Shown here: one piece after another, positions 18,938-28,009 of the stretch | How the letters are laid out: each line of letters starts with the position of its first letter | How positions within the stretch are numbered: the stretch's first letter is position 1 | Origin: Pseudomonadota bacterium | GTDB lineage: Bacteria > Pseudomonadota > Gammaproteobacteria > Burkholderiales > Burkholderiaceae_C | DNA: 64,000 nucleotides | Assembly (NCBI GenBank): GCA_020161775.1 | Contig: JAIUOW010000010.1 | Span: 62,001-126,000, forward strand | Direction of reading: 5' to 3' | Translations under genes and position numbers: made by a program | Notes under the pieces: generated by a model | The model's input: only the letters and a program-made list of their open reading frames with translations | Databases searched by the model: none | What the model was told of the DNA's origin: nothing

Positions 18938-19183
18938 ATGCCTGCTGCGACTCTCACATCCAAAGGACAAATCACCTTGCCACTGGCCGTCAGGGCGGCG
19001 CTGGGTTTGCACGCCGGCAGCAAGGTGGACTTCGTTCCCACCAAGGACGGCTTCAAGGTCGTGGCGCTGGACACCCAGGTGGCCTCGTTGAAAGGGCGCT
19101 TTGCAGGGCGCGCGAAAAAGCCGGTCAGCCTGGCCGCGATGGACGAGGCCATTGCCGCTGAAGCTGGCGCGCGGGTGCGGTAG
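18938..19183 (+). CDS. vapB: AbrB/MazE-type antitoxin (VapB)
   Basis: 81 residues. The N-terminal half is a swapped-hairpin AbrB DNA-binding domain (TLTSKGQITLPLAVRAALGL, then GSKVDFVPTKDGFKVV). The C-terminal half is the toxin-neutralising tail. It binds its own operator and the PIN toxin encoded 4 bp downstream. Confidence 0.88.
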   Translation: MPAATLTSKGQITLPLAVRAALGLHAGSKVDFVPTKDGFKVVALDTQVASLKGRFAGRAKKPVSLAAMDEAIAAEAGARVR

Positions 19184-19187
19184 CGGC

Positions 19188-19595
19188 ATGGTTGGCCTCG
19201 ACACCAATGTGCTGGTGCGTTACCTGGCGCAGGATGACGCCAGACAAGCCGCGCTTGCCACCCAACTGATTGAAAAGCAGTTGAGTGCAACCCAACCGGG
19301 TTTTGTCAGCTTGGTGGTACTGGTGGAGCTGGTCTGGGTGTTGAAGCGGCTGTATGGCGCAACGCCCGCCGAATTGCTTGATACCGTTCAGGACCTGGCC
19401 AATACCCCGCAGCTGCGGCTTGAGCGGCGCGAGGTCGTGCTGGCTGCTGTGCGGCGCCTGACGTCCAGTCGGCCTGCCAAGGCAGGCCTTGCTGATGCGC
19501 TGGTCGCGCAGCTGGCTGAAAGTGAAGGCTGCGCGCGAACCTGGACGTTCGACAAGGCGGCGGCGTCATCCTGCGGGATGACTTTGCTGGCGTAG
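19188..19595 (+). CDS. vapC: PIN-domain toxin (VapC)
   Basis: 135 residues with a PIN RNase fold. The first acidic motif is GLDTNVLVRYL, a second acidic residue lies in VLVELVWVL, and the later GLADALVAQLAE and TFDKAA segments carry further acidic residues of the active site. VapC toxins cleave tRNA or rRNA at specific sites. It starts 4 bp after vapB and ends 4 bp before the convergent minE, leaving no room for a terminator. Confidence 0.88.
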   Translation: MVGLDTNVLVRYLAQDDARQAALATQLIEKQLSATQPGFVSLVVLVELVWVLKRLYGATPAELLDTVQDLANTPQLRLERREVVLAAVRRLTSSRPAKAGLADALVAQLAESEGCARTWTFDKAAASSCGMTLLA

Positions 19596-19599
19596 CCGC

Positions 19600-19863
19600 T
19601 CAGCGCGCTTCCGGCAGCTCGATCTTCACTTCCAGCACTTCCAGGTTGTCCTGGCGGTCCATCTGGACCTTGATGTCACCGGGGTTGATCTTGATGTACT
19701 TGCTGATCACGGCCACCAGGTCGCGCTGCAGCGCGGGCAGGTAATCGGGCTCGGCGGCGTTGCGGCCGCTGCGCTCGTGCGCCAGGATGATCTGCAGCCG
19801 CTCCTTGGCGACGCTGGCGGTCTTTTTCTTTTCACCCAGCAGGAAGGACAGGAACGATGCCAT
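19600..19863 (-). CDS. minE: Cell division topological specificity factor MinE
   Basis: 87 residues. The N-terminal membrane-targeting and MinD-binding segment ([27 protein letters not shown]) is followed by the beta/alpha dimerisation domain. It stimulates MinD ATPase and drives pole-to-pole oscillation so that MinC blocks division away from midcell. It is last in minC-minD-minE, 3 bp after minD. Confidence 0.96.
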   Translation of the reverse strand: MASFLSFLLGEKKKTASVAKERLQIILAHERSGRNAAEPDYLPALQRDLVAVISKYIKINPGDIKVQMDRQDNLEVLEVKIELPEAR

Positions 19864-19866
19864 GGC

Positions 19867-20682
19867 TTATTTCCCCCCGAACAGGCGCTTGAGGAAGCCG
19901 GCCTTCTGCGCGTCGATGAAGCGCATGGGCTTGTCTTCGCCCAGGAAGCGGTCGATCACGTCCTTGTAGGCCTCGCTCACGTCGGTGCCTTTCAGGTGGA
20001 TGGCGGGCGAGCCCTGGTTGGACGCGGTGAGCACGCTGTCGCTTTCCGGGATCACGCCGATGAGCTTGATGCGCAGGATGTCCTGGATGTCTTCCAGCGA
20101 CAGCATCTGGCCCTGGTCCACGCGGCCGGGGTTGTAGCGGGTGATGAGCAGGTGCTCCTTCACCGGCTCCTTGCCGTCGATCGCGCGGCGGGTCTTGCTG
20201 GCCAGCATGCCCAGGATGCGGTCTGAGTCGCGCACGCTGGACACTTCGGGGTTGGTCACCACCAGCGCCTCGTCGGCAAAGTGCATGGCCATGAGCGCGC
20301 CGGTCTCGATGCCCGCGGGCGAATCGCACACGATGTATTCAAAGCCCATGGCGGCCAGGTCGTTCAGCACCTTTTCCACGCCGTCCCTGGTCAGGGCCTC
20401 CTTGTCGCGCGTCTGCGACGCGGCCAGCACGAACAGGTTGTCGCACTGCTTGTCCTTGATGAGCGCCTGGTTCAGGTTGGCCTCGCCCTGGATCACGTTG
20501 ACGAGGTCATACACCACGCGGCGTTCGCAGCCCATGATGAGGTCCAGGTTGCGCAGGCCCACGTCGAAGTCGATCACGGCCGTCTTGTGGCCGCGCAGGG
20601 CCAGGCCGGTTGCAAAGCTGGCGCTGGTGGTGGTTTTGCCCACCCCGCCCTTGCCGGAGGTCACGACGATGATTTTTGCCAT
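19867..20682 (-). CDS. minD: Septum site-determining ATPase MinD
   Basis: 271 residues from the ATG at 20682 (MAKIIVVTSGKGGVGKTT); the frame is open upstream but this start gives the family length. The deviant Walker A KGGVGKTT and the C-terminal amphipathic membrane-targeting helix ending FLKRLFGGK are both present. It binds membrane in the ATP state and recruits MinC. Confidence 0.97.
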   Translation of the reverse strand: MAKIIVVTSGKGGVGKTTTSASFATGLALRGHKTAVIDFDVGLRNLDLIMGCERRVVYDLVNVIQGEANLNQALIKDKQCDNLFVLAASQTRDKEALTRDGVEKVLNDLAAMGFEYIVCDSPAGIETGALMAMHFADEALVVTNPEVSSVRDSDRILGMLASKTRRAIDGKEPVKEHLLITRYNPGRVDQGQMLSLEDIQDILRIKLIGVIPESDSVLTASNQGSPAIHLKGTDVSEAYKDVIDRFLGEDKPMRFIDAQKAGFLKRLFGGK

Positions 20683-20705
20683 GGGTGAAATGTCCTTTGA
20701 GAGAT

Positions 20706-21452
20706 TCAGTTCTTGATCGGTGTCATGACGAGCTTGCCCTCGGTGCCACCGTCCAGGTGCACCTGGGTGGGCTTGCCCCAGACATCGGCGGGCAGGGCCA
20801 CGTCGCTGGTGCGGTACACGCCCGCGATGGACAGCAGCTCGGCTTCCAGGCACAGCGAGAAGATGCGCGCGTGCACGTCGCCGCGCGCGCCGGCAATGGC
20901 CTTGCCACGCAGCGGCGCATACACATGGATGTTGCCGTCGGCAATGACTTCGGCGCCGGGGTTGACCATGCTCAGTACGACCAGGTCGCGCCCGCGCGCG
21001 TACACGCGCTGGCCCGAGCGCATGGGCTTGTCGATGATGAGCGCGCCGGTGGGGGCTTCGACGGGCTCAGCCTGAACGGGCGAGGGTTCTGCCCGGGCGG
21101 CCACCCGCGGCGCCACGGCGTCGGGTGCGGCCACCAGGCCGGCGGCCAGGGCCGCGCCCATCTGCGCCTCACTGCCGCCGCGCACGGCCAGGGGCAGCAC
21201 GCGGTACTGGCGCAGCAGCGGCAGCAGCGCGGCAAAGTCCACCGCCGCGCCGGCCTGCGTGGCCTGCAGCGGGCTCAGGTCCACCACCAGTGGCTCGTTG
21301 TCAAAGAAGTCGGGGATGTCGCCATAGCGGGCGGCCAGCTCCTGCGACAGCAGGGCCAAGTCGGGCGATTTGAGCAGCAGCGATACCAGCGGGAGGTTGG
21401 CGCTTTTGATCTCGAACGCGGCAGGTGCGCGTCCTGCGAGGGCAACGGTCAT
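20706..21452 (-). CDS. minC: Septum site-determining protein MinC
   Basis: 248 residues from the ATG at 21452 (MTVALAGRAPAAFEIK). The N-terminal FtsZ-inhibiting domain, an Ala/Pro-rich linker and the C-terminal right-handed beta-helix (RSGQRVYARGRDLVV, then NPGAEVIADGNIHVYAPLRG) are all visible. It inhibits FtsZ polymerisation near the poles and is recruited by MinD. It is first of the minCDE operon, 23 bp before minD. Confidence 0.96.
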   Translation of the reverse strand: MTVALAGRAPAAFEIKSANLPLVSLLLKSPDLALLSQELAARYGDIPDFFDNEPLVVDLSPLQATQAGAAVDFAALLPLLRQYRVLPLAVRGGSEAQMGAALAAGLVAAPDAVAPRVAARAEPSPVQAEPVEAPTGALIIDKPMRSGQRVYARGRDLVVLSMVNPGAEVIADGNIHVYAPLRGKAIAGARGDVHARIFSLCLEAELLSIAGVYRTSDVALPADVWGKPTQVHLDGGTEGKLVMTPIKN

Positions 21453-21655
21453 TGAGGGGTACTGCGGTGGATCAGGGGTGCGCGAAGGCACGGCAAAACG
21501 CGGCGAATCTTAACAGCCGGGCGTGTCATGCCTGTGTGCGGTTGAAACAGCCAGAATGAGGCGGGCGTGAGCCCAGCGCGGGCTGGCGCTGGCCGGCCTT
21601 GAACCGGCGCACTTCGCCTCACACCTGCGTGCCCGTCCACCCTTGTCGCACTGCC

Positions 21656-22801
21656 ATGCCCATTTACCTGCTGTCCGCGCTGCTGCACCTGTATGTGGGC
21701 TGGCGCATCGTGCCCGCGCTGGGCGCCTGGCCTGTGGCGCAGGCGCTGCTGGGCCTGGTGCTGGTGGCGTCCACCGTGCTGTTGCCACTGGGGCTGATGG
21801 CGCGGCGCCATGTGCGCGGCCCCTGGGCCGACCGGCTGGCCTGGGCCGGGCTTGTGGGCATGGGGCTGTTTTCGTCGCTGTTTGTGCTGACGGTGCTGCG
21901 CGACGTGGCGTTGCTGCTGGCCGTGATCGCCTTTGCCTGGCGGCCGGCGGCCCTGCCGGTGGCGGCGCTGACCACCTGGTCGGCCGTGGCCGTGCCGCTG
22001 CTGGCCGCGCTGGCCACGGCGATCGGCTTCTGGAACGCGCGGCGCACGGCCGCCGTGGTGCGGGTGGACGTGCCGATTGCCCGGCTGCCCGCGGCGCTGC
22101 ATGGCTTTACCGTGGCACAGATCACCGACGTGCATGTGGGCCCGACCATCCGGCGCGGCTACCTGCAGGCCATCGTGGCGCGGGTCAATGCGCTGGGTGC
22201 CGACATGGTGGCCATCACCGGCGACCTGGTGGACGGCAAGGTGAGCGATCTGGCCGCGCATGTGGCGCCGCTGTCGCAGCTGCGCTCGCGCCACGGCAGC
22301 TTTTTTGTGACGGGCAACCACGAGTACTACTCGGGCGCGCAGGCCTGGATGGCCGAGCTACGCCGCCTGGGCGTGCGCGTGCTGCTCAATGAGCATGTGG
22401 TGCTGGACCATGCCGGCCCGCACGGCAGCGCGGCGCTGCTGGTGGCTGGCGTGGCCGATTACACCGCCCACCATTTCGACCCTGCACACAAGAGCGACCC
22501 GCAGGCCGCGCTGCGCGGCGCGCCGGCCCATGCGCGCGTGCGCCTGCTGCTGGCGCACCAGCCGCGCAGCGCCATGGCCGCGGCCGACGCGGGCTTTGAC
22601 CTGCAGCTGTCGGGCCACACGCATGGCGGGCAGTTCTGGCCCTGGAACCATTTCGTGCGGTTGCAGCAGCCCTTTACCGCCGGGCTGCACAAGCTGAAGG
22701 ACCTGTGGGTCTACACCAGCCGGGGCACGGGCTACTGGGGCCCGCCCAAGCGTTTTGGCGCGCCGTCAGAGATCACGCTGGTGCGGCTGGTGCCGGCCTG
22801 A
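21656..22801 (+). CDS. Membrane-anchored metallophosphoesterase
   Basis: 381 residues. The N-terminal ~140 residues form about four membrane helices; the rest is a calcineurin-like phosphoesterase. Metal-binding motifs appear in order: ITDVHVG, GDLVDG, GNHEYY, LAHQPR and GHTHGGQFWPW. Relatives (YkuE/YaeI type) include lipid or UDP-diacylglucosamine phosphoesterases, so an envelope lipid substrate is plausible. Its 3' end overlaps the convergent YbhN-like gene by 36 bp. Confidence 0.88.
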   Translation: MPIYLLSALLHLYVGWRIVPALGAWPVAQALLGLVLVASTVLLPLGLMARRHVRGPWADRLAWAGLVGMGLFSSLFVLTVLRDVALLLAVIAFAWRPAALPVAALTTWSAVAVPLLAALATAIGFWNARRTAAVVRVDVPIARLPAALHGFTVAQITDVHVGPTIRRGYLQAIVARVNALGADMVAITGDLVDGKVSDLAAHVAPLSQLRSRHGSFFVTGNHEYYSGAQAWMAELRRLGVRVLLNEHVVLDHAGPHGSAALLVAGVADYTAHHFDPAHKSDPQAALRGAPAHARVRLLLAHQPRSAMAAADAGFDLQLSGHTHGGQFWPWNHFVRLQQPFTAGLHKLKDLWVYTSRGTGYWGPPKRFGAPSEITLVRLVPA

Positions 22802-23797
22802 GCCGCGCGGCGGCACGGTGGCCTCCAGCCCGGCATAGGCCAGCCCCGCCAGCAGCAGCGGCGCCCAGTAGTACAGCGCGCGGTAGGTCAGCATGGCGGC
22901 CAGCACGTCCGCCTCGCTCACCTGGGGGGCCAGCAGCGTGACGAACACCGCCTCCTGCACGCCCAGGCCGGCCGGCACGCGCGTGGCGATGCCCGCCACC
23001 ACGCCCACCAGGAACACGCCCGCCACCACCGGGAAGGCCACGCGCCCCTGCAGCAGCACCCAGATCACGGCGGCGATCAGCAGCCAGTTGGCCGCGCCCA
23101 CGCCCAGCTGCACCAGCGCCAGGCGCGGCGTGGGCAGCCACACCTCGTGCTGGCGTATGCGCCAGATGCGTCCCGGACGTACCGTCGCGCAGGCCACCAG
23201 GTATGCCAGTGCCAGCGCCAGCAGCACGCCGCCGGTGGCGCGCTGCGCCGCCGCGCTCACATGCCAGCCCACGGGCAGCGGCAATGACAGCGAGACGAAG
23301 GCCAACCCCGCCAGCGCCAGGTAGCCAAACCAGTTGGTCCACATGCTCAGGCCCATCACGCGCAGGATCACCGGCGTGCGCAGCCCCAGCCGTGCGTACA
23401 GCCGCAGCCGCATGGCCGCGCTGCCCACGATGGCGCCGAAGTTCAGGTTGAACGCATAGCTGATGAAGGTGACCAGCATCGTGGCCCGCGGCGCCAGGCG
23501 GTGGCCGGTGTAGTGGCGCCCCAGCAGGTCAAACGTGCCGTACAGCAGGTGGCCGGCCAGCGCCACCGCGCCCGCGGCCAGCAGCACCCGCGCCGGCGTG
23601 GCGGCCACGGCGGCAAACACGGCCGGCCAGTCCACCCGCATGGCCTGCCACAGCAGCAGGCCCAGCACGAACGCGCCAAACAGCACCAGGGTGCCGCGCG
23701 TGAGCCAGGGCCACCAGGCGCGGTCGCGCAGGCGGGGCCGCATGCGCGGCGCGGGCGCAAGCGCAGGGTGGATGTGCGGCACATGCCGGGGGTTCAT
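22766..23797 (-). CDS. YbhN/lysylphosphatidylglycerol-synthase-TM family membrane protein, paralogue 2
   Basis: 343 residues from the ATG at 23797, with about eight predicted membrane helices. Family features are LYGTFDLLGRHYTGHRL, SYAFNLNFGAIVGSAAMRLRLY and PAGLGVQEAVF. Proteins of this family flip or modify lipids or lie near cardiolipin synthase. It is a tandem paralogue of the gene at 23812-24774, with the same RHYTGHRL and PAGLGV blocks, 14 bp downstream of it. It ends the operon that starts with the EEP-family gene. The C-terminal tail is polar and overlaps the convergent phosphoesterase gene. Confidence 0.85.
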   Translation of the reverse strand: MNPRHVPHIHPALAPAPRMRPRLRDRAWWPWLTRGTLVLFGAFVLGLLLWQAMRVDWPAVFAAVAATPARVLLAAGAVALAGHLLYGTFDLLGRHYTGHRLAPRATMLVTFISYAFNLNFGAIVGSAAMRLRLYARLGLRTPVILRVMGLSMWTNWFGYLALAGLAFVSLSLPLPVGWHVSAAAQRATGGVLLALALAYLVACATVRPGRIWRIRQHEVWLPTPRLALVQLGVGAANWLLIAAVIWVLLQGRVAFPVVAGVFLVGVVAGIATRVPAGLGVQEAVFVTLLAPQVSEADVLAAMLTYRALYYWAPLLLAGLAYAGLEATVPPRGSGRHQPHQRDL

Positions 23798-23811
23798 GGC
23801 CGGCGCCCCTC

Positions 23812-24774
23812 TCATGCGCGGCGCGCGCGCGTCTCCATCACGGCGTACATCACCGCGGCCACCAGCAACGGGCCCAGGTAGTACACCGCGCGGTAGGCCA
23901 GCAACGCGCCCAGCAGTTCGGGCTCGCCCACCTGCTCGCCCAGCAGCATCAGGAAAACGGCTTCCAGCACGCCCAGCCCGGCGGGGATGTACGTCACCAC
24001 GCCCGCGATCGCGGCCAGCAGGTACACGGCCAGCACCGTGGTGTAGGCCACCTGGCCTTGCAGCAGCACCCAGATCACGCCCGCAATCAGCATCCAGTTG
24101 GTGCACGACAGCGCCAGCTGCAGCAGCGTCATGCGCGGGCCCGGCAAGGCAAAGCGCTTGCCCAGCAAGGTGAATTCGCGCCGCGCCGACAGCGTGACCA
24201 GCGCACCCCATGCCACGGCGGCGCCCAGCAGCGCAAAGCCCGCGACGCGCAGGGCGCCGTTGCCGATCTGCCACTGCGCGGGCAGCGGCAGCGGAAACAG
24301 CGCGAACACCGCGCCCGCCAGCAGCAGGAAGCCCAGCCAGTTGGTCAACAGGCTCAGGCTCAGCACGCGGGTGATGGCGCCGCCGCGCAGGCCCAGGCGC
24401 GAGTACAGGCGATAGCGCAGCCCCACGCCGCCCACGATGGAGCCCAGGTTCAGGTTGAACGCATAGCTGGTGAAGGTGACGCCCATGACCGTGGGCGCGG
24501 CCAGCCGGTGCCCGGTGTAGTGGCGCCCCAGCAGGTCAAACGTGCTGTACAGCAGGTGGCTGCAGGCGGCCAGGGCGGCGGCCAGCGCCAGCACGGGGGC
24601 TGGCAGCGCACGCACGGCGTCGTCCACGCGCGACCATTCGATGTCGCGCGCGTACTGGTAGAGCATCCAGCCGATGAAGCCGACAAACAGCGCCGCCAGG
24701 CCGCGCATGGCCCAGGGCCACCAGGGGCGCTCACGCAGGCGGTGTGGCAGGGCCTGCGGCACGGCGGCGTTCAT
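23812..24774 (-). CDS. ybhN: YbhN/lysylphosphatidylglycerol-synthase-TM family membrane protein, paralogue 1
   Basis: 320 residues from the ATG at 24774, which overlaps the clsB stop by 4 bp (ATGA). Multiple membrane helices, with YSTFDLLGRHYTGHRLA, SYAFNLNLGSIVGGVGLRYRLY and IPAGLGVLEAVF matching the integral-membrane half of bacterial lipid flippase/synthase proteins but without the catalytic C-terminal domain. The order EEP protein-ClsB-this gene matches ybhP-clsB-ybhN of Escherichia coli, supporting orthology. Confidence 0.85.
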   Translation of the reverse strand: MNAAVPQALPHRLRERPWWPWAMRGLAALFVGFIGWMLYQYARDIEWSRVDDAVRALPAPVLALAAALAACSHLLYSTFDLLGRHYTGHRLAAPTVMGVTFTSYAFNLNLGSIVGGVGLRYRLYSRLGLRGGAITRVLSLSLLTNWLGFLLLAGAVFALFPLPLPAQWQIGNGALRVAGFALLGAAVAWGALVTLSARREFTLLGKRFALPGPRMTLLQLALSCTNWMLIAGVIWVLLQGQVAYTTVLAVYLLAAIAGVVTYIPAGLGVLEAVFLMLLGEQVGEPELLGALLAYRAVYYLGPLLVAAVMYAVMETRARRA

Positions 24775-26063
24775 CGTGCGTCCTTGCCGCCGGAGGTGGC
24801 GCACACCGGCGTCAGGGCGTCCTCGCCCAAGGCCGGCGACAGGCGTGCCGCGTGGCGCGGCAGGAGCCGCGCCCACGACGGGTACCTGCGCAGCACATGG
24901 AACACGAAATAGCTGCGCACCAGCCGCCAGGTGCTGGATTCAGCCAGCTCGTCCGTTCGCACCTGCTTGCAGCTGTGGCGCATCAGGTGCTCCAGCCGTT
25001 GTGACAGCAAATGGTTGAAGGCGCGGTCGCGGATGATGACGTTGGCCTCCAGGTTCAGCGCCAGGCTCAACGGGTCCAGGTTGCTGGAGCCCACGGTGGA
25101 CCAGTCGCCGTCCACCACGGCCACCTTGCCGTGCAGCGGACGGTCGCAGTATTCGTAGATGCGCACGCCGGCCTGGGTGAGGTGGTGGTACAGCAGGCTG
25201 GCCGCCGTCTTGACGATGGGCATGTCGGGCTCGCCCTGCAGGATCAGGCGCACGTCCACCCCGCGGCGGGCCGCGCGGCGCAGCTCGCGGATGAAGCGCC
25301 AGCCGGGGAAGAAATACGCGTTGGCGATCACCACGCGCTGGCGCGCGCCGCGCACGGCCTGCAGGTAATGGTGTTCGATGTCGCTCGGGTGGTTGTGGTT
25401 GTCGCGCGTGACGAACAGCGCCTGCGCATCGCCCGAGGCCGGCAGCGCGGCGGGGCGGCGGCGCAGCGGCGCATGGTCGCGAAACCACTGGCGGATGCCG
25501 AACGGGCCGAGCCGGCCCAGCCGCCCGCCATGGCCCGCCGCCAGCGCCGCGTGGCAGAAGCGGTGGATGTGCGCCACCACCGGGCCGCGCACCGCCACCG
25601 ACCAGTCCTGCTTGGCCCCGGGGCCGAAGTCGCCCAGGTGGTCGGCCGAATAGTTGATGCCTCCCACGAACGCCAGCTGCGCGTCGACCACCACGATCTT
25701 GCGGTGCATGCGGCGCAGCACATTGGGCCGCCAGCCGAAGATGCGCGGCGCCGGCTCGAACACATGCACCTGCACGCCCGCGGCGCACAGGCTGCCGATG
25801 AAGTCCTGCGACAGGTCGGGCGAGCCGTAGCCGTCGATCATCACATGCACGCGCACGCCGCGCCGCGCCGCGCCCAGCAGCGCCGTATGCAGCGCCAGGC
25901 CCACCTTGTCCTCGAACAGGATGAAGGTCTCCAGCAGCACCTCGGTCTGCGCCCGTGCGATGGCTTCGAACACGGCGGGAAAGAAGGCCTCGCCGTTTTC
26001 CAGCAGCTCGAAGTGGTTGCCGTCCGTCCAGCGGCGGCGGTCGTGCAGGGCGGGCGTGCTCAC
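24771..26063 (-). CDS. clsB: Cardiolipin synthase B (phospholipase D family)
   Basis: 430 residues with two HKD catalytic motifs: MHRKIVVVDAQLAFVGGIN in the first half and LHGKVAVVDGDWSTVGSSN in the second. It lacks the N-terminal membrane helices of ClsA, as ClsB does. It joins phospholipids to form cardiolipin, or phosphatidylglycerol by transfer to glycerol. It overlaps both neighbours by 4 bp within the ybhP-clsB-ybhN-type operon. Confidence 0.92.
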   Translation of the reverse strand: MSTPALHDRRRWTDGNHFELLENGEAFFPAVFEAIARAQTEVLLETFILFEDKVGLALHTALLGAARRGVRVHVMIDGYGSPDLSQDFIGSLCAAGVQVHVFEPAPRIFGWRPNVLRRMHRKIVVVDAQLAFVGGINYSADHLGDFGPGAKQDWSVAVRGPVVAHIHRFCHAALAAGHGGRLGRLGPFGIRQWFRDHAPLRRRPAALPASGDAQALFVTRDNHNHPSDIEHHYLQAVRGARQRVVIANAYFFPGWRFIRELRRAARRGVDVRLILQGEPDMPIVKTAASLLYHHLTQAGVRIYEYCDRPLHGKVAVVDGDWSTVGSSNLDPLSLALNLEANVIIRDRAFNHLLSQRLEHLMRHSCKQVRTDELAESSTWRLVRSYFVFHVLRRYPSWARLLPRHAARLSPALGEDALTPVCATSGGKDAR

Positions 26064-26824
26064 AGGTGAATCTCCGCGGCCAGGGGGGCGTGGTCGGACA
26101 GGTGGGACCAGGGCTTGCGCGGCAGCACCACGGGCAGGTGGGCCGTGGCGTTGCGCACATAGATGCGGTCCAGCGGCAGCAGCGGCCAGCGTGCGGGGAA
26201 GGTGCGCGCGGCTTCGCCATAGGCCTGCACGAACACCTCGCGCAGGCCCGCGCCCTGCTCCAGGATGTCATGCGCGCGGCGGCGCCAGTCGTTGAAGTCG
26301 CCCGCCACCACCAGCGGCGCGTCGGCCGGCACCTCGTCGCGCACCACCTGGCAGATCAGATCCAGCTGCCGGGCGCGGTGCGATTCGGCCAGCCCCAGGT
26401 GCACGCAGATCACGTGCACGTCCAGGCTGCGCGCGGGAATGTGCAGCACGCAGTGCAGCAGGCCGCGCTTTTCCGGGCCCACGACGGAGGCGTCGTGGTT
26501 GCGGTGGTACAGGATGGGGTACTTGGACATCACGGCGTTGCCGTGGTCGCCATGGGGGTAGGCCACGTTCTTGCCATAGGCGTACTGCGGCCAGATGCTG
26601 TCGGCCAGGAATTCGTAGTGCGGCCCCGGCGGGAAATGGTTGAAGCGGCGCTGGTGCCGCTGGTGGCTGCCCAGCACCTCCTGCAGGAACACCACGTCCG
26701 CGCCCACCTTGCGCACGGCGTCGCGCAGCTCGGGCAGGATGAAGCGGCGGTTCAGCGCCGTGAAGCCCTTGTGAATGTTCACGGTCATCACCGTCAGGGG
26801 CGGGTAGATGGCATCATCGGTCAT
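26060..26824 (-). CDS. ybhP: Endonuclease/exonuclease/phosphatase family protein (YbhP-like)
   Basis: 254 residues from the ATG at 26824. EEP-fold motifs are present: TVNIHKGF, VVFLQEV (catalytic Glu), HLGLAESHR, VVAGDFNDW and the terminal LSDHAPLAAEI. It is the first gene of the operon with clsB and two ybhN-like genes, as in Escherichia coli ybhP-clsB-ybhN, so a phospholipid-related phosphodiesterase role is more likely than a nuclease. Its promoter must share about 43 bp with the divergent PagL-like gene. Confidence 0.85.
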   Translation of the reverse strand: MTDDAIYPPLTVMTVNIHKGFTALNRRFILPELRDAVRKVGADVVFLQEVLGSHQRHQRRFNHFPPGPHYEFLADSIWPQYAYGKNVAYPHGDHGNAVMSKYPILYHRNHDASVVGPEKRGLLHCVLHIPARSLDVHVICVHLGLAESHRARQLDLICQVVRDEVPADAPLVVAGDFNDWRRRAHDILEQGAGLREVFVQAYGEAARTFPARWPLLPLDRIYVRNATAHLPVVLPRKPWSHLSDHAPLAAEIHL

Positions 26825-26867
26825 GAAAGATTTGTACCTGCCACCCCCTGCACGCCGTGTAGGACGC

Positions 26868-27488
26868 ATGATTGCCGCCGCGAAGGCCGCAACCCAATTT
26901 CATGGCGCAGCTTCTCGCCACCGCCAGGGCGCGGCGGCCACCTGCGCGGCGGTGGTGGCGATGCTGGCCAGCGCGCCGGCGGCGCGGGCGCAGACACCGC
27001 CTGCCCATGCCTGGGTGCCGGGCGGCGCCTTCATCCAGCTGGGCGAGTCGCGCGATGGCACGCGCATGGCCACGCTGGGCCTGCAGTGGCAAAGCGGCTG
27101 GCGTCACGGCTGGTGGGGCGGGCAGCTTGGCTACAGCACCGAGGCGCTGCTGGGCCACTGGCGCGCGCCGGGCCCGCGCGGCGGCCACGAGACCTACACC
27201 CACCTGGCGCTGGTGCCGATGTTGCGCAACCGCGCCGATGGCGGGCGCTCGCGGTGGTTCCTGGAGGGCGGCATCGGTGTGTCGCTGACGGACAACGTGT
27301 ACCGCGGCGCGCACAAGCAGTTCAGCACCACGTTCAATTTCGTGGACGTGATCGGCGTGGGCTACAGCTTTGGCGCCGCGCGCGAGCATGAGCTGGGCCT
27401 GCGCGTGGTGCACATCTCCAATGCCGATGTGAAGAAGCCCAACCCCGGCATGGATTCGTTGCAGCTGCGGTATGCGCGCATGTTCTGA
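26868..27488 (+). CDS. PagL-like lipid A 3-O-deacylase
   Basis: 206 residues from the ATG at 26868, with an N-terminal signal peptide ending about ASAPAARAQ. The mature part is beta-rich and fits an eight-stranded outer-membrane barrel. The family signature near the C-terminus, VVHISNADVKKPNPGMDSLQ, contains the catalytic His and Ser with the Asn-Pro-Gly turn. PagL removes the 3-linked acyl chain from lipid A, reducing its immune stimulation. A longer start at 26823 in the same frame is possible but would place extra residues before the signal peptide. Confidence 0.82.
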   Translation: MIAAAKAATQFHGAASRHRQGAAATCAAVVAMLASAPAARAQTPPAHAWVPGGAFIQLGESRDGTRMATLGLQWQSGWRHGWWGGQLGYSTEALLGHWRAPGPRGGHETYTHLALVPMLRNRADGGRSRWFLEGGIGVSLTDNVYRGAHKQFSTTFNFVDVIGVGYSFGAAREHELGLRVVHISNADVKKPNPGMDSLQLRYARMF

Positions 27489-27611
27489 GCGGGCCGGCGT
27501 CCTACAGGCCGCGGCGCGGCTGTCCGGCACACCGGCCGCGGCCCTGAACGTAAATTGACTGGGCGGCTGCGATGCACAGCGGCCCATCAACCAACCACCA
27601 AGGAAGCCGAC

Positions 27612-27986
27612 ATGAACAAGACCATGACCTCTGCCCTGCTGGCCGGCCTGCTGGCCACCGCCGGTTTTGCCCACGCCCAGAACGCCCCCATGGCCGTGGG
27701 CGAGAACACCCGCGCCGACGTGAAGGCCGAAGCGCGCGCCGCCAACAAGGCCGGCACGACCTCCAAGGGGACGGTGGGCACGACGGACAGGACCGGGCAG
27801 CAAGCCGGCATGGAAGCCAAGCCCACCGACGGCAAGACCCGCGCCGAGCTGAAGGCCGAGCGCCAGATGCAAAAGGCCCAGAAGAAGGCCGACAAGAACC
27901 TGGCCGCGATGAGCACCTCGGGCACGTCCACCGGCGTGCCGGCGGGCAACCCGTCACCGCAGGCCGGCGCTGGCACGCCGAAGTAA
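27612..27986 (+). CDS. Small secreted Lys/Ala-rich hypothetical protein
   Basis: 124 residues. A clear signal peptide (MNKTMTSALLAGLLATAGFAHAQ) is followed by a low-complexity, highly charged region with repeated Ala-Asp/Glu-Lys patterns (RADVKAEARAANKAG, RAELKAERQMQKAQKKADK). A Ser/Gly/Pro-rich tail closes it. Such short periplasmic proteins are common in Burkholderiales and lack assigned function. It stands alone with its own 5' region. Confidence 0.65.
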   Translation: MNKTMTSALLAGLLATAGFAHAQNAPMAVGENTRADVKAEARAANKAGTTSKGTVGTTDRTGQQAGMEAKPTDGKTRAELKAERQMQKAQKKADKNLAAMSTSGTSTGVPAGNPSPQAGAGTPK

Positions 27987-28009
27987 GCACGCCGCTGCGC
28001 TTCAGCGCA

